DNA of 64,000 nt from Trichobilharzia szidati (GCA_944472155.2 OX235277.1:18796804-18860803), one strand, 5' to 3'. Positions 11,799 to 22,580 are shown, counted from the first letter of the stretch. Notes: generated by a model not told the origin, from the letters alone. Program-made: numbers and translations.

Positions 11799-12000
11799 AA
11801 TGTGACCCGTTGCACAAGAGGTGGCTCAAGTGGTCTAGTGGATAACGCTTTGGTGTTTGAAACTATGGGCCCTTGGTTCGAACCTCGGTGGGAACGTCAT
11901 CACTGACTGGGGAATGCAGGTACATCTAGATGACGAGTCCCAAATAGGATAGAACGCGCATCCTGGATTCCACTGCTAGTCACCATTCACCGATTAAATT
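11799..12000 (+). mobile_element. Sm-alpha-type tRNA-like repeat with hammerhead
   Basis: A tRNA-like head has an A box within GTGGTCTAGTGG (about 11830-11840) and a B box GGTTCGAACC (about 11876-11885), followed by a hammerhead at 11914-11977. It is the sense-oriented partner of the minus copy just upstream, so the two face away from each other around 11795. RNA polymerase III transcription and self-cleavage are known for this family. Here the ribozyme core has the same C3 to A change, and CGAAAC has become TAGAAC, so this copy is predicted to be inactive. Confidence 0.82.
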
Positions 12001-12499
12001 ATATATATATTGTTTAGAATGTCTTATTATGAAAATCATTCACAATTTGAGTTGTATTCAACCTGCTCTGTACACTTAAGTACGAAAATAACTTGAATGA
12101 CTTCAACGCATATGCCTACTAATAATCGTAGTGTCATAGTCCGTTACTGTAGAGATTTCATGACAAGTTATATTTTTATATGCTTTTTAAGTGAGATTTT
12201 GCGTTAAATATTGTTTCTTTTTTCGGACATACATAGTATCGGTAGCGTAATGTACTTGAACTGCGTTACATTTGCTGCACTTATATACGAAAATATCGCT
12301 TGATACCGATATCTGAGCAATGTGTAATAGATTAAAAGTAGCAGTGTGTTCAAATGTTAAACGTATACTTTTTGAATTTTCATGAAAGCGTGCTAGTATA
12401 TTTGGTGGAATATTTATCAACACGCCCTAATACCCATCGGATAAAACAGGTGGCACCACTTCCAAATAAGGGATATGCCATATATTATCACCAGCAAAT
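12001..12499. other. Unassigned AT-rich spacer
   Basis: I see no recognisable gene or family here. A short minus-strand frame at 12187-12423 has no motif I can support. Confidence 0.5.
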
Positions 12500-13372
12500 T
12501 TGAACTTTAAACACCTAGCTTAGTGATAGGGAGTGAAGTGATAGAACATGTTGACCACTTCACCTATTTAGGAAGTTGTATCAGCACCAACGGATTGATT
12601 GGTGACGAAATCACAGCACGGATCCAGAAAGCTCGGGCTGCTTTCGCTAACTTACACCATCTCTGGCGTAGACGTGACATCCGGCTGTCAACCAAGGGAC
12701 GTGTGTACTGCTCAGCAGTTCGCTCCGTCCTTCTTTGTGGTGGTGAGACGTGGCCATTGAGAGCGAAAGACATGAAAAGGTTGACTGTTTTTGATCATAG
12801 ATGTCTACGATCTCTTTCTCACGTTAGGCGGAACAATAAGGTAAGTAATGTTGACGTCAGGCGTAAAGTGTTGCGCAAAGAGGCTATAAAGTTACATAGA
12901 TTGAGATGGCTAGGTCACGTGCTGCGCATGCCTAACCATCGTCTCCCCCGACGGGCATTACTAGCTGATATAGGTGCAGGTTGGAAAAGAGTAAGTGGTG
13001 GCCAAACAAAAACATGGCCTCATCAATCCATGAAATCCTTGACAGTTAAACTGAGTCAGGTAGGGAGATGCAGACTTCCGGGTTGGGGCCCTCGGGACTC
13101 TAAGAATCAATGGCTGGAGACAATAGGTGACATGGCTCAAAATCGTTGTCAATGGCTTACGCAGATGTATTCAGTCTCTTTAACCTTCATACTCCTTTCT
13201 ACCATTACTCAATCTGTTTCACTCTTATACTTGTCAAAACTCTATTGGTTCTCTTCTCTCATTTTCTTGTCTACCTTTGTGTGCTATTTGGAACGTGGCA
13301 ACTCGAGCTGCTGCACTTCGGTGCCAAGCTCTATGTTGAATCCAGACAGACAGACAGACATCAGTTATGACC
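12500..13372 (+). mobile_element. RTE-clade (SR3/Perere-3-like) retrotransposon, 3' part
   Basis: This is a 5'-truncated RTE copy. The frame from 12523 is open for 317 codons. It has the post-RT RTE blocks Phe-Thr-Tyr-Leu-Gly-Ser (residues 13-18), Trp-Arg-Arg-Arg-Asp-Ile, Ser-Val-Leu-Leu-x-Gly-x-[14 protein letters not shown] (about 126-136), and a C-terminal Asn-Gln-Trp-Leu-Glu-Thr-Ile-Gly-Asp-Met-Ala-Gln-Asn-Arg. No RT catalytic motif or endonuclease is present, so it cannot move by itself; the open frame beyond about residue 215 is 3' UTR read through. The 3' end carries GACAGACAGACAGA. It is one of the least decayed RTE tails in the window. Confidence 0.9.
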
Positions 13373-13710
13373 TTGGAGTGAATATTTGCGCTAAAAAGCA
13401 AATTTTGGCTTCTAAGTCAACTTTAACTCTAATCCTTCCTTATTCTACAGTTAACTCAACCCTAATCTATGCCTAAGCAATTCCAATATCTCTCGAATTA
13501 GATCAATCAAACCGTAACCTATCTCTAGCTCAAACCTAACCTTAACCCAACCTACATTTAACCATATATCTGGTTTAATTTCGTTAAACATCACTGAGTA
13601 ATTTCTCTGATGAATATCGCCTCACTTAACTAGTTTTACTGGCTTGCTTTGATTGTGTGTCATAAGGTTATTGATGCTTGTACTCCTGTTGGATGTCTAA
13701 ATTTTAAATT
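13373..13710. other. Unassigned spacer with CTAACC-rich stretch
   Basis: It contains several irregular CTAACC/CCTAA words at 13430-13560, too irregular to be telomeric repeat. No gene was recognised. Confidence 0.45.
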
Positions 13711-13714
13711 CTCC

Positions 13715-14160
13715 TGTTCAGATATCAGAAAAGACAGGATTTCAAGTAGGACACATAGCGAAGACAGAGGTGATGAAGATAAATAAACTAACTAATTAGG
13801 CAACCAGCAACAACAATAAGCACCAATCCGTATCAACTGAAGGAATTTGAGAGAAGCCATTTCGTTCACTTATCTAGGTAGCATAGTTTCAACTGCAGGC
13901 AAGGCACACATGGATGAGGATGTCGAGTGCAGAATCAGAAAGGCAAGACAGACACATCCATCACTGTGAAATCAGTTTGTAAATCTACTGAACTCACTCA
14001 GCGTAAAGAAAGGAATTCGGATTTTCAACACCGATGTCTAGTCAGTCAGTCAGTTCTTCTAAATGGATCAGAAACTTGACATACAAGTCACGAAGTCACA
14101 CATAACCTCTCATTTAGCCGACCAGTCCACCGCAATCAGAGTGCTAATGCTTGCGCTTTA
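13715..14160 (+). pseudogene. RTE-clade (SR2-like) fragment
   Basis: It encodes, with breaks, Lys-Thr-Glu-Val-Met-Lys-Ile, then Phe-Thr-Tyr-Leu-Gly-Ser-Ile-Val-Ser-Thr-Ala-Gly, Asp-Glu-Asp-Val and Ile-Arg-Lys-Ala-Arg, the thumb/C-terminal region shared with the copies at 15900-16745 and 54440-55425. Frameshifts and stops are frequent. It ends where the Gypsy relic begins. Confidence 0.75.
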
Positions 14161-14164
14161 CCTC

Positions 14165-15190
14165 AGATGACAATGGTGAACATCCATGATAACCTCCACC
14201 TCAGCCTAAAAGACCCTGCTACAGGAGTACAGTGATGTGTTTGACGATGGACAAGTGATGGGACGGACTAATATCGTACAACACGAGATCAAGACAGGCG
14301 ATAACTTGCCCATTAGGACGCCACCACGATGGGTAGCCATTCATTACCAACAGCAGTTGGACATCATGATAACAGACATGTTAAGAAAGAGGGTGATTAA
14401 ACCGTTTACATCACCTTTGGGCATCTCCAATCGTTCTCGTGAAAAAGAAAGATGGCTCTCTCCGTCTTTGTGTCGACTATCGTCGCTTAAATGCAATCAC
14501 ACAACGGGATTCTTTTCCCTTGCCTCGCATAGACGCTACCTTAGATGCTTTGGGTGGGGTACAGTGGTTTTCCACATTAGATCTAGCTTCCGGCTCTTGG
14601 CAAGTTGAAATTCGCCCGGAAGACCGCTCAAAAACTGCGTTTGTTGTGCCTACGGGGCTATACGAATTCGAAACCATGCCATTTGGCCTGTCTAACGCCC
14701 CTGCTACGTTTCAACGGCTCATGCAAACAGTACTTGCAGGGCTAGTCCCCAAACAGTGCCTCATCTACTTAGACGATATCACTGTGTTCGGTCAGTCTCT
14801 CGAAGAACACCATGCCAACCTTCGAGCCGTATTTCAACGCTTACGTGGGAGTCATCTTAAGCTACAAGCCTCAAAATGAAAATTCCTGCGGAAATCTGTT
14901 ATTTTCCTTGGACATGAGATTACTCCACAAGGAGTGCATACAGATAGCAGCCAAACCCAAGCAGTTGTCAACTGGCTGACCCCTAAATCGACAGCTGACG
15001 TACGCAGTTTCATGGGGCTTGCCTCTTACTACCGGTGTTTCGTTCAAAATTTCGCCAGTATAGCAGCCCGTCTCCATCGCTTGACAGAAAAATGACGAAG
15101 ATTCGTTTGGACAAATGAGTGTCAGGTACCCCCTAATGCGCTTAAAAGTCTAACTTCTCTCCTCAGACTTCCATCTCTACATAGGTAAAT
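14165..15190 (+). pseudogene. Ty3/Gypsy LTR-retrotransposon reverse transcriptase relic
   Basis: It starts with the pre-RT block (Tyr-Ser-Asp-Val-Phe-Asp-Asp, then His-Glu-Ile-Lys-Thr-Gly, Pro-Pro-Arg-Trp, 14237-14420). After one frameshift near 14430 it continues through RT blocks in the frame 14439-14879: [10 protein letters not shown], catalytic Asp48 in [19 protein letters not shown], and YLDD (residues 110-113). A TGA at 14877-14879 replaces what is normally Cys in the Lys-Cys-x-Phe-Leu block, after which FLGHEITPQG and FMGLASYYRCFV follow to about 15080. RNase H, integrase, protease, gag and LTRs are absent, so it is an isolated piece. RT identity is certain; the family within Gypsy is not. 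Confidence 0.93.
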
Positions 15191-15409
15191 TCTGTATACC
15201 TTATCTTAAGTGCACCATTTGAACAGATCTTCGTGTTGTGCTACTTCTGGCCTTCATAATGTGTTTCTTTGTGTTCCGTTCACGTCTCTTACGTATTTCC
15301 ACAACGCTGTATGATTTGCTTTCTCTTAAATCAAATCTATCTCCCTGCTATTTTATGTTTTTATGCCGATGAACCTCTCTTTATATACTACTGATAAATC
15401 TTATCAGTA
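15191..15409. other. Unassigned spacer
   Basis: It follows the Gypsy break point. No homology or frame is recognised. Confidence 0.4.
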
Positions 15410-15742
15410 GCACTCGCCACAATACGGCCAGCTAAGAAGAATTAAAAACAAGGAACTGAGGTAGGCAGCGAATCAATCAACAACCTATTGTTCAACAAAT
15501 ATTCTTAAGGAAATGGAAATGGATAGGACACTTTCTGAGGAGACCATCCAATGACATCACAAACCAGGCTATCTGCTTAGTGAAACCCGAATGAGAAACA
15601 ACGAGTTGGGCGTGGGTCTGAAGGTGACATGGGGGAGATCATGTGAGGAAGGGATGAGAAACTATGGGCAGAGAACAGGACAAAATGGGGATGTGCTGCT
15701 GAATCGCTACTTTCCACTCGGAATCCAGGGGAACAATAATAA
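15410..15742 (+). pseudogene. RTE-clade (SR2-like) 3' end
   Basis: This is a decayed C-terminal region (Trp-Lys-Trp-Ile-Gly-His-Phe-Leu, Asp-Ile-Thr-x-Gln, then Thr-Trp-Gly-Arg-Ser-Cys-Glu-Glu) ending in CAGGGGAACAATAATAATA, the standard SR2-like terminus. It is 5'-truncated and shifted in frame several times. Confidence 0.78.
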
Positions 15743-15909
15743 TATTATAGTAATGGTTTAAACAGGCTTCCGAAATCCTATCACTTCACTTTAATGTGAC
15801 TGACTCTAGGCAAATAAATTTTGGTCAAAATCTCAGCAGTAAATATTAATCCTGTATGAACTTGTGTTTTTGATCAAATAAAATTATTATGTGATGGGAA
15901 TTAAGTCTA

Positions 15910-16746
15910 TTACCTCCCATTTATCGAAGACTTACAAGCAAAAACCGACAAATTGGTCGAAGAAGCAGCCAAAGACAGGACTCCAGGTGAACATAGACAA
16001 GATGGAGGTTATGAAAATAACCAACCAACTAACAACAACAACAACAACAGCAGCAACATCCAGCGCCAATCACCATCAACGGGAGGGATTTGAAAGAGGT
16101 TACTTCATTCACTTATCTAGGGAGCATTGTCTCAACTACAGGAGAAACGGACGGACGAGGATGTCAAATCGAGAATCGGGAAGGCGAGAAACACATTCAT
16201 CAACCTGAAACCAATCTGGAAATCTTCGTCACTCAACTCAGCATCAACAACAAAATTCGGATTTTCAATACAAACGTCAAGTCAGTCAGTTCTTCTCTAC
16301 GGATCAGAAACTTGGCGGGTCACAAAGAATATTTCCAACAGCCTGTTGCAGACCTTTATCAACAACTGTCTTCGCTGGCTCTATACTGAAGATCAGATGG
16401 CCACTGGAAAGAATCACCAACAAGAAACTATGGGAACAAACAAAACAAGAACCAATCGCTCAACAAATATGCAGGAGAAAGTGGAGATGGATTGGACACT
16501 CGCTGAGGCGGCCGTTGGGTGACATCGCGCGTCAGGCCATTGCTCGAGTGGAACCCGAAAGGGGAAGCGGCGAGTGGGACGTCACAAGGGTGACATGGAG
16601 GAGATCGTGTGAAGAGGAGTTGAAACAGTATGGACTAACATGGATGCAGGTGAAAAGTACAGTAGAAGACAGAAACAAGTGGAGACATGTAGTTGAAGCC
16701 CTATGTTCCACTAGGAACCCAAGGGAACAATAATAATAATAATAAG
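15910..16746 (+). mobile_element. RTE-clade (SR2-like) 3' half
   Basis: It starts with the block after RT motif C (Leu-Gln-Ala-Lys-Thr-Asp-Lys-Leu-Val-Glu-Glu-Ala, 15930-15970) and continues through Asn-Ile-Asp-Lys-Met-Glu-Val-Met-Lys-Ile, Thr-Tyr-Leu-Gly-Ser-Ile-Val-Ser-Thr, Val-Leu-Leu-Tyr-Gly-Ser-Glu-Thr-Trp (16300) and Trp-Arg-Arg-Ser-Cys-Glu-Glu-Glu-Leu-Lys (16590). It ends with AACAATAATAATAATAAT. The reading continues across frames 16090-16389, 16127-16522 and 16515-16733, so at least two frameshifts separate the parts. The CAACAA run at 16030-16055 is a family feature. RT and endonuclease are missing. Confidence 0.88.
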
Positions 16747-17159
16747 TATCGCCCTCTGTCAATATCTAAGACAGATTAGTGTCATACTAAAGATACTCCT
16801 TTGTTGCAATCAAGAATAATAATTAACTTTAAATAATCAATAAGGAACTTAAGTCATTTTTAGAACTAATTATAACTTTGAAATTATTTTATCGTGATCT
16901 AAGCCTACACCCATAAATGTATATACACATAAAGGTACACGTGCTATATATGCTAATTACCTGGTAATCTATTTATGATAATTTAGTTTCTGTTGAATAT
17001 TGAAATTCTGATTATCTGAATGATTTGATTGGCTTTAAGGCGAATGGTGTGACAAACTGGAATCAGTTTTAAAAACTACTGATAATCAAATGAGCGCTAA
17101 ACATCTGACTATATATATATCGTTTTAGACTTTAACAGATGTTGAATCGATAAAGTGTT
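16747..17159. other. Unassigned AT-rich spacer
   Basis: Low-complexity AT sequence; no gene recognised. Confidence 0.45.
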
Positions 17160-17253
17160 GAAATCTGTTTAAATAGGTAGAAAATATCCGAAAGGCACTC
17201 TCAGATATTCATGAAAAATTCCCATTCGAACATTAATAGACAGAAGACAAGTA

Positions 17254-17303
17254 GTTCAGCGAAGAGTCTCTTTTCGACGGCGAATTCATTTTCATAGCTG
17301 TAC
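17254..17303 (-). ncRNA. Hammerhead remnant in PLE 3' region
   Basis: On the minus strand, helix I is GTACAGC/GCTGAAC (CAGC/GCTG paired) and helix III is AAGAG/CTCTT after CGAA. Cleavage would fall after CUUC. The CUGAUGA side is decayed to TATGAAA, so activity is not expected. The same layout recurs at 37101-37152 and 44553-44603. Confidence 0.5.
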
Positions 17304-17639
17304 AATCGCAAATATTGTATATGGTTGTTTTGTATGTGTGTGTGTACATTAAATTTGTCAAACGAAAATACAATTAGTAAGTTCAGATGAATTGGATGTT
17401 GATATAAGAGGGTAGTAACAAAAGTGATGAGTTGTCACAAACGATTGTTAAAGAAGAGTTATGTGATGGCGTGAATAGTTTGATGAAAGAGTTGTACTCA
17501 GGGTGTACATGGAAACAAAATAAATACGGAATTACACAAGGGTTTTAAGTAGAAAAATAAGCATACAAACAAAAGTTGAGTCAAATCAAACAAACAACAA
17601 AATAAGTCAAATCAACAGAGTTGTTACCATGAGAGTAGA

Positions 17640-17950
17640 AGTGGTTGAATAATTTTCTTTTGTATGCACAGTTCTGGTTCCTCCAACTGAATGGCTAGGG
17701 CTTCTGCGATGCAAAGAAGACGGAATCGTACTGTCTTTGGAAGGTTGTTCTTCACTTTGTAGATTACTTTGAAGCTGGAGGCGTTTGTTGAGATGGAATG
17801 ACCAGTGTTGACGAGGTGTTCGATTATTGCACTCCTTATGCAGCCATTACTTCCTTTCTGCAGTCACGTTGGATAGTGTTCTTTGACCCTTTTTGACAGG
17901 ATACGCGTTGAACGACCGATGTACCTGGCTTCACAACAACAGGTGAAAAA
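17640..17950 (-). pseudogene. GIY-YIG endonuclease domain of a PLE
   Basis: The minus-strand translation gives a Cys-Cys-Glu-Ala-Arg-Tyr-Ile-Gly-Arg-Ser-Thr-Arg start (YIG block), Lys-Glu-His, then His-Leu-Val-Asn-Thr-Gly-His-Ser-Ile, Phe-Lys-Val-Ile-Tyr and LCIQKKIIQPLL near the C-terminus. It lies in the order expected downstream of the PLE RT at 18226-18618. Stops interrupt it. Confidence 0.82.
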
Positions 17951-18225
17951 CAAGAAGTGGTCAGGTGCGGGATCTTGTCCTTTGGGCTTCAGCAGATCAG
18001 CGAACCACTAGAGAACACCACTCTCAATGTTGCTTCAAAGAAAGTCCTTCTTAAAGAGGTGGAGATTCTCCTTCTAAGGACGTCACTGAGTAGGTCTCCT
18101 TTGAAGTCGAGGTTCATATAAAGTATCTATTTTGGCATGGATGGCGTCTTTTCCTTTTGGATTTTTTTGTTTGATGTTTTTGTCTATGAATCCTGGTGGA
18201 TAACCGTTTTGTATGAAGATTTTTT

Positions 18226-18618
18226 TCAGGAAGTGTAGTTCTTCTCCTCTAGGGTGTCAGAGCTGCAGATGCATCGGACGCGAGTAGCAAGAGATCTAGT
18301 TAGGTTTCTTTTTCGACTGATTGGTAACCAGCTGTAGAAGCTTGTCAGCTGGCCGTTCCATGTGGGTTTCCTATGGATGGACCTTCTTAAAGTTTCGTCA
18401 GCTCTCCTTGTAAGTTCAACATCAAGAAAAGGGATTTTAGATTCGTTTTCAATTTCAAGAGTGAACTTTGTGGCTGGATGGCATTTGTTGAATATTTGCA
18501 GTAACTGATTGAGATCGTGACCGTCATCACAGATAATAAAGATGTCGTCCACATATCTAGCATACAATTGGAAATAATCAATAGTTGATTTGAGTGGGCC
18601 GTTCTCGAGGCTTGTCAT
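18226..18618 (-). CDS. Penelope-like reverse transcriptase, C-terminal half
   Basis: A 130-codon open frame holds the catalytic YVDD block (Ala-Arg-Tyr-Val-Asp-Asp-Ile-Phe, residues 20-27), Lys-Phe-Thr-Leu-Glu-Ile-Glu-Asn-Glu, IPFLDVELTRR (about 63-73), Ser-Ile-His-Arg-Lys-Pro-Thr-Trp-Asn-Gly and the Arg-Val-Arg-x-Ile-Cys-Ser block. These are diagnostic of PLE RT, which is related to telomerase. The frame starts just ahead of YVDD, so fingers and the first catalytic Asp are lost and the product could not polymerise. The upstream sequence was probably lost by 5' truncation. The linker and GIY-YIG domain follow on the same strand. Confidence 0.9.
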   Translation of the reverse strand: MTSLENGPLKSTIDYFQLYARYVDDIFIICDDGHDLNQLLQIFNKCHPATKFTLEIENESKIPFLDVELTRRADETLRRSIHRKPTWNGQLTSFYSWLPISRKRNLTRSLATRVRCICSSDTLEEKNYTS

Positions 18619-18690
18619 GAAGCAGTCTGTTTAAATAGTTAGACGATATCCGCACAGCACTCTCAGATGTGTATGATAGGAATCAGCTTA

Positions 18691-19649
18691 AAACAGTTAT
18701 CATTGTGTGATTTATCGTGTGATTGGATGATTTTAAAATTTCATCATCATTTTTTATCACCTTGGTCTTGGTCCAGTTGTCGACCAATCAGAATATTCAT
18801 TTCTCACTGACCTAGCCGAATCGCTTACCAATCAGATCAATCTAATTTCTGCTGTCCTAGAGAAATTTTGGTGTGGTTAAAAATACACATAAATGTGATT
18901 GGCTTTTTCCTAATAAAAATTGTATCGTAACACTCAAAGTATCCAGTTTTTGTCTTTTGATATACACGTGTCTCATTGAAGCGGAAGACACCACGAAGGA
19001 ATAGGAGTATTTAGCGTATCAGTTAACTTGTTCATTCCGTCAGTATTGTTACGCCCACGCAGAAGTCCATTAGGTCATATCAACTGTCGATGCAGTCATA
19101 ACAATCGGCTACAGGATTATTCTATTCACTGTCGACATAATTGTATATCATATTATTCCATGCTCGTAGCGAAATTCTAATTGGATTTCCCGGTACTTCA
19201 TTGATAAGACGTGATGGGTAAAATCTATTATTCCCCATCTGTATGTGGAGAGAAAGCACAGTTGACAGTGAATGTTCTTGGTACTTTTGGATTATGACCC
19301 AGTCTTCACAGTAACATCAATGCAAAGGGACCCTGCTGTGATGGGACTCAAACTCTCTTGAGGATGCGTGAACTGTAGAAGAGTTTCAAGTTGGGACCTA
19401 CAAGCTACCAAATGCTCTCAAATTTTCTCTAAAAAGAAGTCTATTCTTAAATACTTGCTAATGTTTCTGGAATAATTTACAAAGACTTAAGCAGTATGGG
19501 GTGGTCACGAGTCAAGGTTTCAGAAACTATCCTCTACTCATTGAAGACACTTCTTTGAAATGGTTATTACATTGAATTATTTTGGTGTAGTTGCATCCAC
19601 TCAGTTTGTTGATTTAACCGACATGCTTTCATACACTCATTCCCCTATA
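18691..19649. other. Unassigned region
   Basis: No supported gene. The part at 18700-18960 (CCAATCAGA words, AATAAAAA) resembles sequence at 59080-59225 and may be PLE 3' UTR. The rest is unrecognised. Confidence 0.4.
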
Positions 19650-19678
19650 TGAATCTGAATAAAACAATAACAGTTTTT

Positions 19679-19731
19679 GCAGAATAAAATGCTACCATCA
19701 TTGTTTATTTCGTTGCCTTCTCATCAGCTGC
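19679..19731 (-). ncRNA. PLE hammerhead ribozyme, conserved core
   Basis: The minus strand has helix I GCAG/CUGC, core CUGAUGA (plus-strand positions 19721-19727), CGAAA (19708-19712) and helix III AUAAA/UUUAU, with AUU immediately before the second helix I strand. It is almost identical to 28851-28903. Helix II is a single G-C pair, so folding is likely weak unless the element acts as a dimer. Confidence 0.65.
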
Positions 19732-19939
19732 TTACCGGCCACAGTCATTATTGAGTATATCTACAGAAACAATTTTAACATACTCGCACAGAGAGTTCAT
19801 GTTTAAACAAATAATCAATGTATGCATAAAATGGCAATAATAACAGCAGCAATAATCACTTTATCCCAAACAATAATAATCATATAGAATGGAATTTTTC
19901 AGCTGTATGTAATCAAATGAAAGAAAGGATGAAAATATG

Positions 19940-20235
19940 CAGATACCAGGGAAGGAAAGTCTCATAACCTTTTCATTCTGAACACACAAATCAGATTTCA
20001 GACGCTTGATGGAGATTGATTCAGCAAAATTGAGGAGAATTTAACTTTTTTACCTATTGATAGTTTTGAAGGATCTTGCAACGTCTACCTCATCACCCGT
20101 ATCAAAGAGATGCCTAGCGATGGCATTGTTGAAAGCGTTTCTTTCCTCGAGTAGTAGAATTTTTCGTATGTGTTCAGTAAATCAAAGGTGTGCCCTTCTC
20201 TCAATATAACTGCCCTCGCAGATACAGTTAACAAG
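19940..20235 (-). pseudogene. GIY-YIG endonuclease domain of a PLE
   Basis: Minus-strand reading: Cys-Glu-Gly-Ser-Tyr-Ile-Glu-Arg-Arg (YIG with Gly to Glu), Thr-Glu-His-Ile-Arg-Lys, Asn-Asn-Ala-Ile-Ala-Arg-His-Leu-Phe-Asp-Thr-Gly, ILLNFAESISIKRLK, then SDLCVQNEKV. It is close to the copy at 28340-28630 and carries a few stops. Confidence 0.82.
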
Positions 20236-21193
20236 AGAAGGGTATCTATCGACTTTTGACTGCGCCAAAGGGCATGTTCTCTGATAGACGGGGATCAACT
20301 TAGCTACAGGATAGGCTCTGACCAGTGACTTATATAATTTTCTGCTGATTATTCCTGCATCATTACCACCTTTAAACTCAAGTTGAATGAAGATTTACAT
20401 TTGAGCCTTCACATCTTCCATACATGTTAATAATTCCCTGAGGGTAACCGTCGCTTTTCAACATCTTTTCAAAAATCATGAATTCTTCCTCTAATTTCCC
20501 TATAGAATATATATTCTCCTAGCTGTATAGTACAGAGTCTTGACTAGAGCTCGTTTAAAGCTATTTGAACAAAAACACAATTAAAATGTTGGTATTGTCC
20601 ATTCCATGCAGACCTTCGCTAAATTGACCTCTGGAAACTACCATCTTCTAGGCGTGGCATAGCAATGTCAAGGAATTAGAACTTTCTATCATTTTCATGT
20701 TCAATAGTAAATTCAATATTTGTATATGCGTCGTTGAATAATCCAAGCAGGTAGGAAGCATGACTTTCATTGCTGCACACTACAAATGTGTCATCGACAG
20801 TAAGAAGTTATTTCGTCGATTGCATGCTTCAACTTTGTTAGTTCAAGTTAAGACATGAATATATCTGCTAAAACAGAGTAGGGTTAAGTGGACTGCCCAT
20901 AGCTACATAACCTATTCGGAGGTAAAGAGTGTTGTCAAATTGGAATTACACATCCATGGTAAACATTAGCAATAGGCCTTTGTATTCCAACTCTGGTATT
21001 GGGAGACTATCAGAATGGTGACAAATGATGGTGATGGTTTCATTGTCTTTCAAAGCAGCATCTTCAGTCGATTGATTCGTGGTCAAAGAATGTCTTACTT
21101 AATTGCTTCTTGATCAAGTTCTGCACTTAGATATCCATAGTAACTAAAGAGTTATTTTCAAGTATTGGTATGTAGGGATTTGACTGATTGGTT

Positions 21194-21302
21194 TGAGGAA
21201 AACATCATGAGCTGACATCGGTTAGAGAACCATTGGAAAACCAGCACTAGAGTACTGGACAGCTGTTTCATCCCCCTAGTTTGGAACTCTTTTCTCAGTA
21301 CG
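21194..21302 (-). mobile_element. Hammerhead tRNA-like repeat, truncated, minus copy
   Basis: This is the reverse complement of the end of the ~400-bp hammerhead repeat. Helix I GTACTG/CAGTAC is intact and the GUC cleavage site is kept, but the CUGAUGA core has become GAAAAGA. It is paired head-to-head with the plus copy at 21390-21655. Confidence 0.75.
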
Positions 21303-21389
21303 CACCCAACAGGGTTTCTTTTATTATCATGAACATATAACTGTAGGAGCTGATGAAGAGGTTATGAGGACAAATACTCGCCAGTGATG

Positions 21390-21655
21390 ACACTGGTTAG
21401 TTCCAGTCACGTTATATCGTAAACTGGCAAATGTTGGAATTCATGGGTTGGACGCCGGATCGGGTCCCAGTGGCTTAATGGTCTACGAACTAGCTCACCT
21501 TATAACCAGAAGGTCCTGGGTTCGAACTCATGTGGTGGGTGCGTGCTGGCGAAGAATCCCAAACAAGGACGAAACAGTTGTGCAGTACTCTAGTGCTGGT
21601 TTTCCAATGCTTCTCTAACCGAAGTCAGCTCATGATGAAATCCTGTAACTAAGGT
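21390..21655 (+). mobile_element. Hammerhead tRNA-like repeat, plus copy
   Basis: It contains a tRNA-like head (A box region GTGGCTTAATGGTCTACGA, B box GGGTTCGAACTC at about 21508-21520) and then the ribozyme at 21545-21592. The ribozyme has helix II TCC/GGA and CGAAAC intact, but the core reads GCGAAGA and the cleavage triplet has become GTG. It is predicted inactive. Its tail TCAGCTCATGATGAAATCCTG is shared with the copies at 27189-28039 and 56500-56870. Confidence 0.78.
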
Positions 21656-22431
21656 ATTATTGTTATTGACAACAATAATGTTATCTAATTAGCATAGAAT
21701 CATTAGTATCGATAGGTCACAGTTCAGAGGCTTCTGTAAGTGACAATATGCATTAGTTTGGCACCAAACTGAATATCAGATAAGTTAAGCAAAATAGTAT
21801 GTAATTTAGGTATTTATATGTTTCAAAGAAGGTCAGGGTAGCAGTGGTAGCCGGTTTGTGGAGCTCCGGTTGTCTTAGGCAGACTGCATTGTCTCCTGCT
21901 GTTAGGAGTATTTAGTATCTCGACGCTTTCGGGAATCTAATACTGAAGTATTGATTGTTTTCAACACACCAATCATGGAAAATTGTGTACCTAGAACATC
22001 GAGTAATACAACTGCCTCTATAGGAATAGTAGAACTGGTGGATGCTGTGATATTTGGATTCTATTAGAAATCCTTAAGGTACTCATACTAAAGTGTACCA
22101 TCATAGAGAACTGTATAGACAAGGGAATAGGGTGGTAATTGAGCTCCCAAATGAGTTTCATGTTGGTGGATTTCTTTTCAGATAAACTAGAAAATGGTCC
22201 TCTTAAACAGTCCTATCAGAAAATTCCTGTTTTATTGCCTATACATGATTGTAGGTTCATCCCTTGAGAAAATGACTTAGTGTTGGCTACAAAGACTATA
22301 GAATCATGACAACTAAACCATTCGGAGCAGAGAATACAACTCAAAAATCGTCCATCTGATCTTTAAATCTACTCCAGTAATATGGAATTATTTTGACCCT
22401 TTTGAACATTAATTCTTTTTTCTTATTCCTT
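21656..22431. other. Unassigned region
   Basis: No gene is supported. A fragment near 21868-21900 (GAGCTCCGGTTG...) resembles 57015-57045, so part is a dispersed repeat of unknown type. Confidence 0.4.
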
Positions 22432-22580
22432 TTGCATTCCCAGGGGAACATAGGGGGCTTCAAGCTAGAGGCTTGAAGTTTCAGTAGCAGTGGTGTTTAT
22501 TTTTACGGGATCGGGTTGCTAGGTTCATACCCAACCTACCAGGAGTGCGTCTGTGGCCGGGAATCGAACCCCGAACCACA
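22432..22580 (-). mobile_element. tRNA-Gly-derived SINE, truncated
   Basis: Minus-strand SINE body ending at the TTCCCCTGGGAATG tail, with the B box region GGTTCGATTCCCGG near 22565. The A-box end of the tRNA head is missing. Confidence 0.72.

Larger units (their letters stand above)
17160..18690 (-). mobile_element. Penelope-like element with direct terminal repeats
   Basis: On the minus strand, RT (18618-18226) is followed by a linker, a GIY-YIG domain (about 17945-17640) and a 3' UTR with a hammerhead remnant. Partial direct repeats flank the body: the AGxCTGTTTAAATAG...CACTCTCAGAT block occurs at about 17165-17215 and 18625-18675, as expected for PLE pseudo-LTRs. It is 5'-incomplete (RT begins at the YVDD block) and carries frame breaks in the linker and nuclease. 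Confidence 0.85.
19650..21140 (-). mobile_element. Penelope-like element, RT to hammerhead 3' end
   Basis: On the minus strand, an Ala-Met-Gly-Ser-Pro-Leu block (20900-20880) and the catalytic-site region at about 20790 are followed by a Phe-Leu-Asp-Ile-Ala-x-Pro block (20670), Trp-Asn-Gly-Gln-Tyr (20610), Arg-Arg-Ile-Tyr-Ser (about 20505), the GIY-YIG domain (20235-19940) and the 3' UTR with a hammerhead (19731-19679). This is the fullest PLE body in the window, but nearly every block is in a different frame, so it is an old copy. It shares its 3' UTR with the PLE at 28318-28930. Confidence 0.82.

Noticed and set aside
13430..13560. Telomere-like repeats
   Set aside because: CTAACC words are irregular and interrupted; not a TTAGGG-type array.
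14237..14608. Separate gene overlapping the Gypsy RT
   Set aside because: Only the first ~60 codons match Gypsy pre-RT sequence; the rest is the RT read in the wrong frame after a frameshift near 14430.
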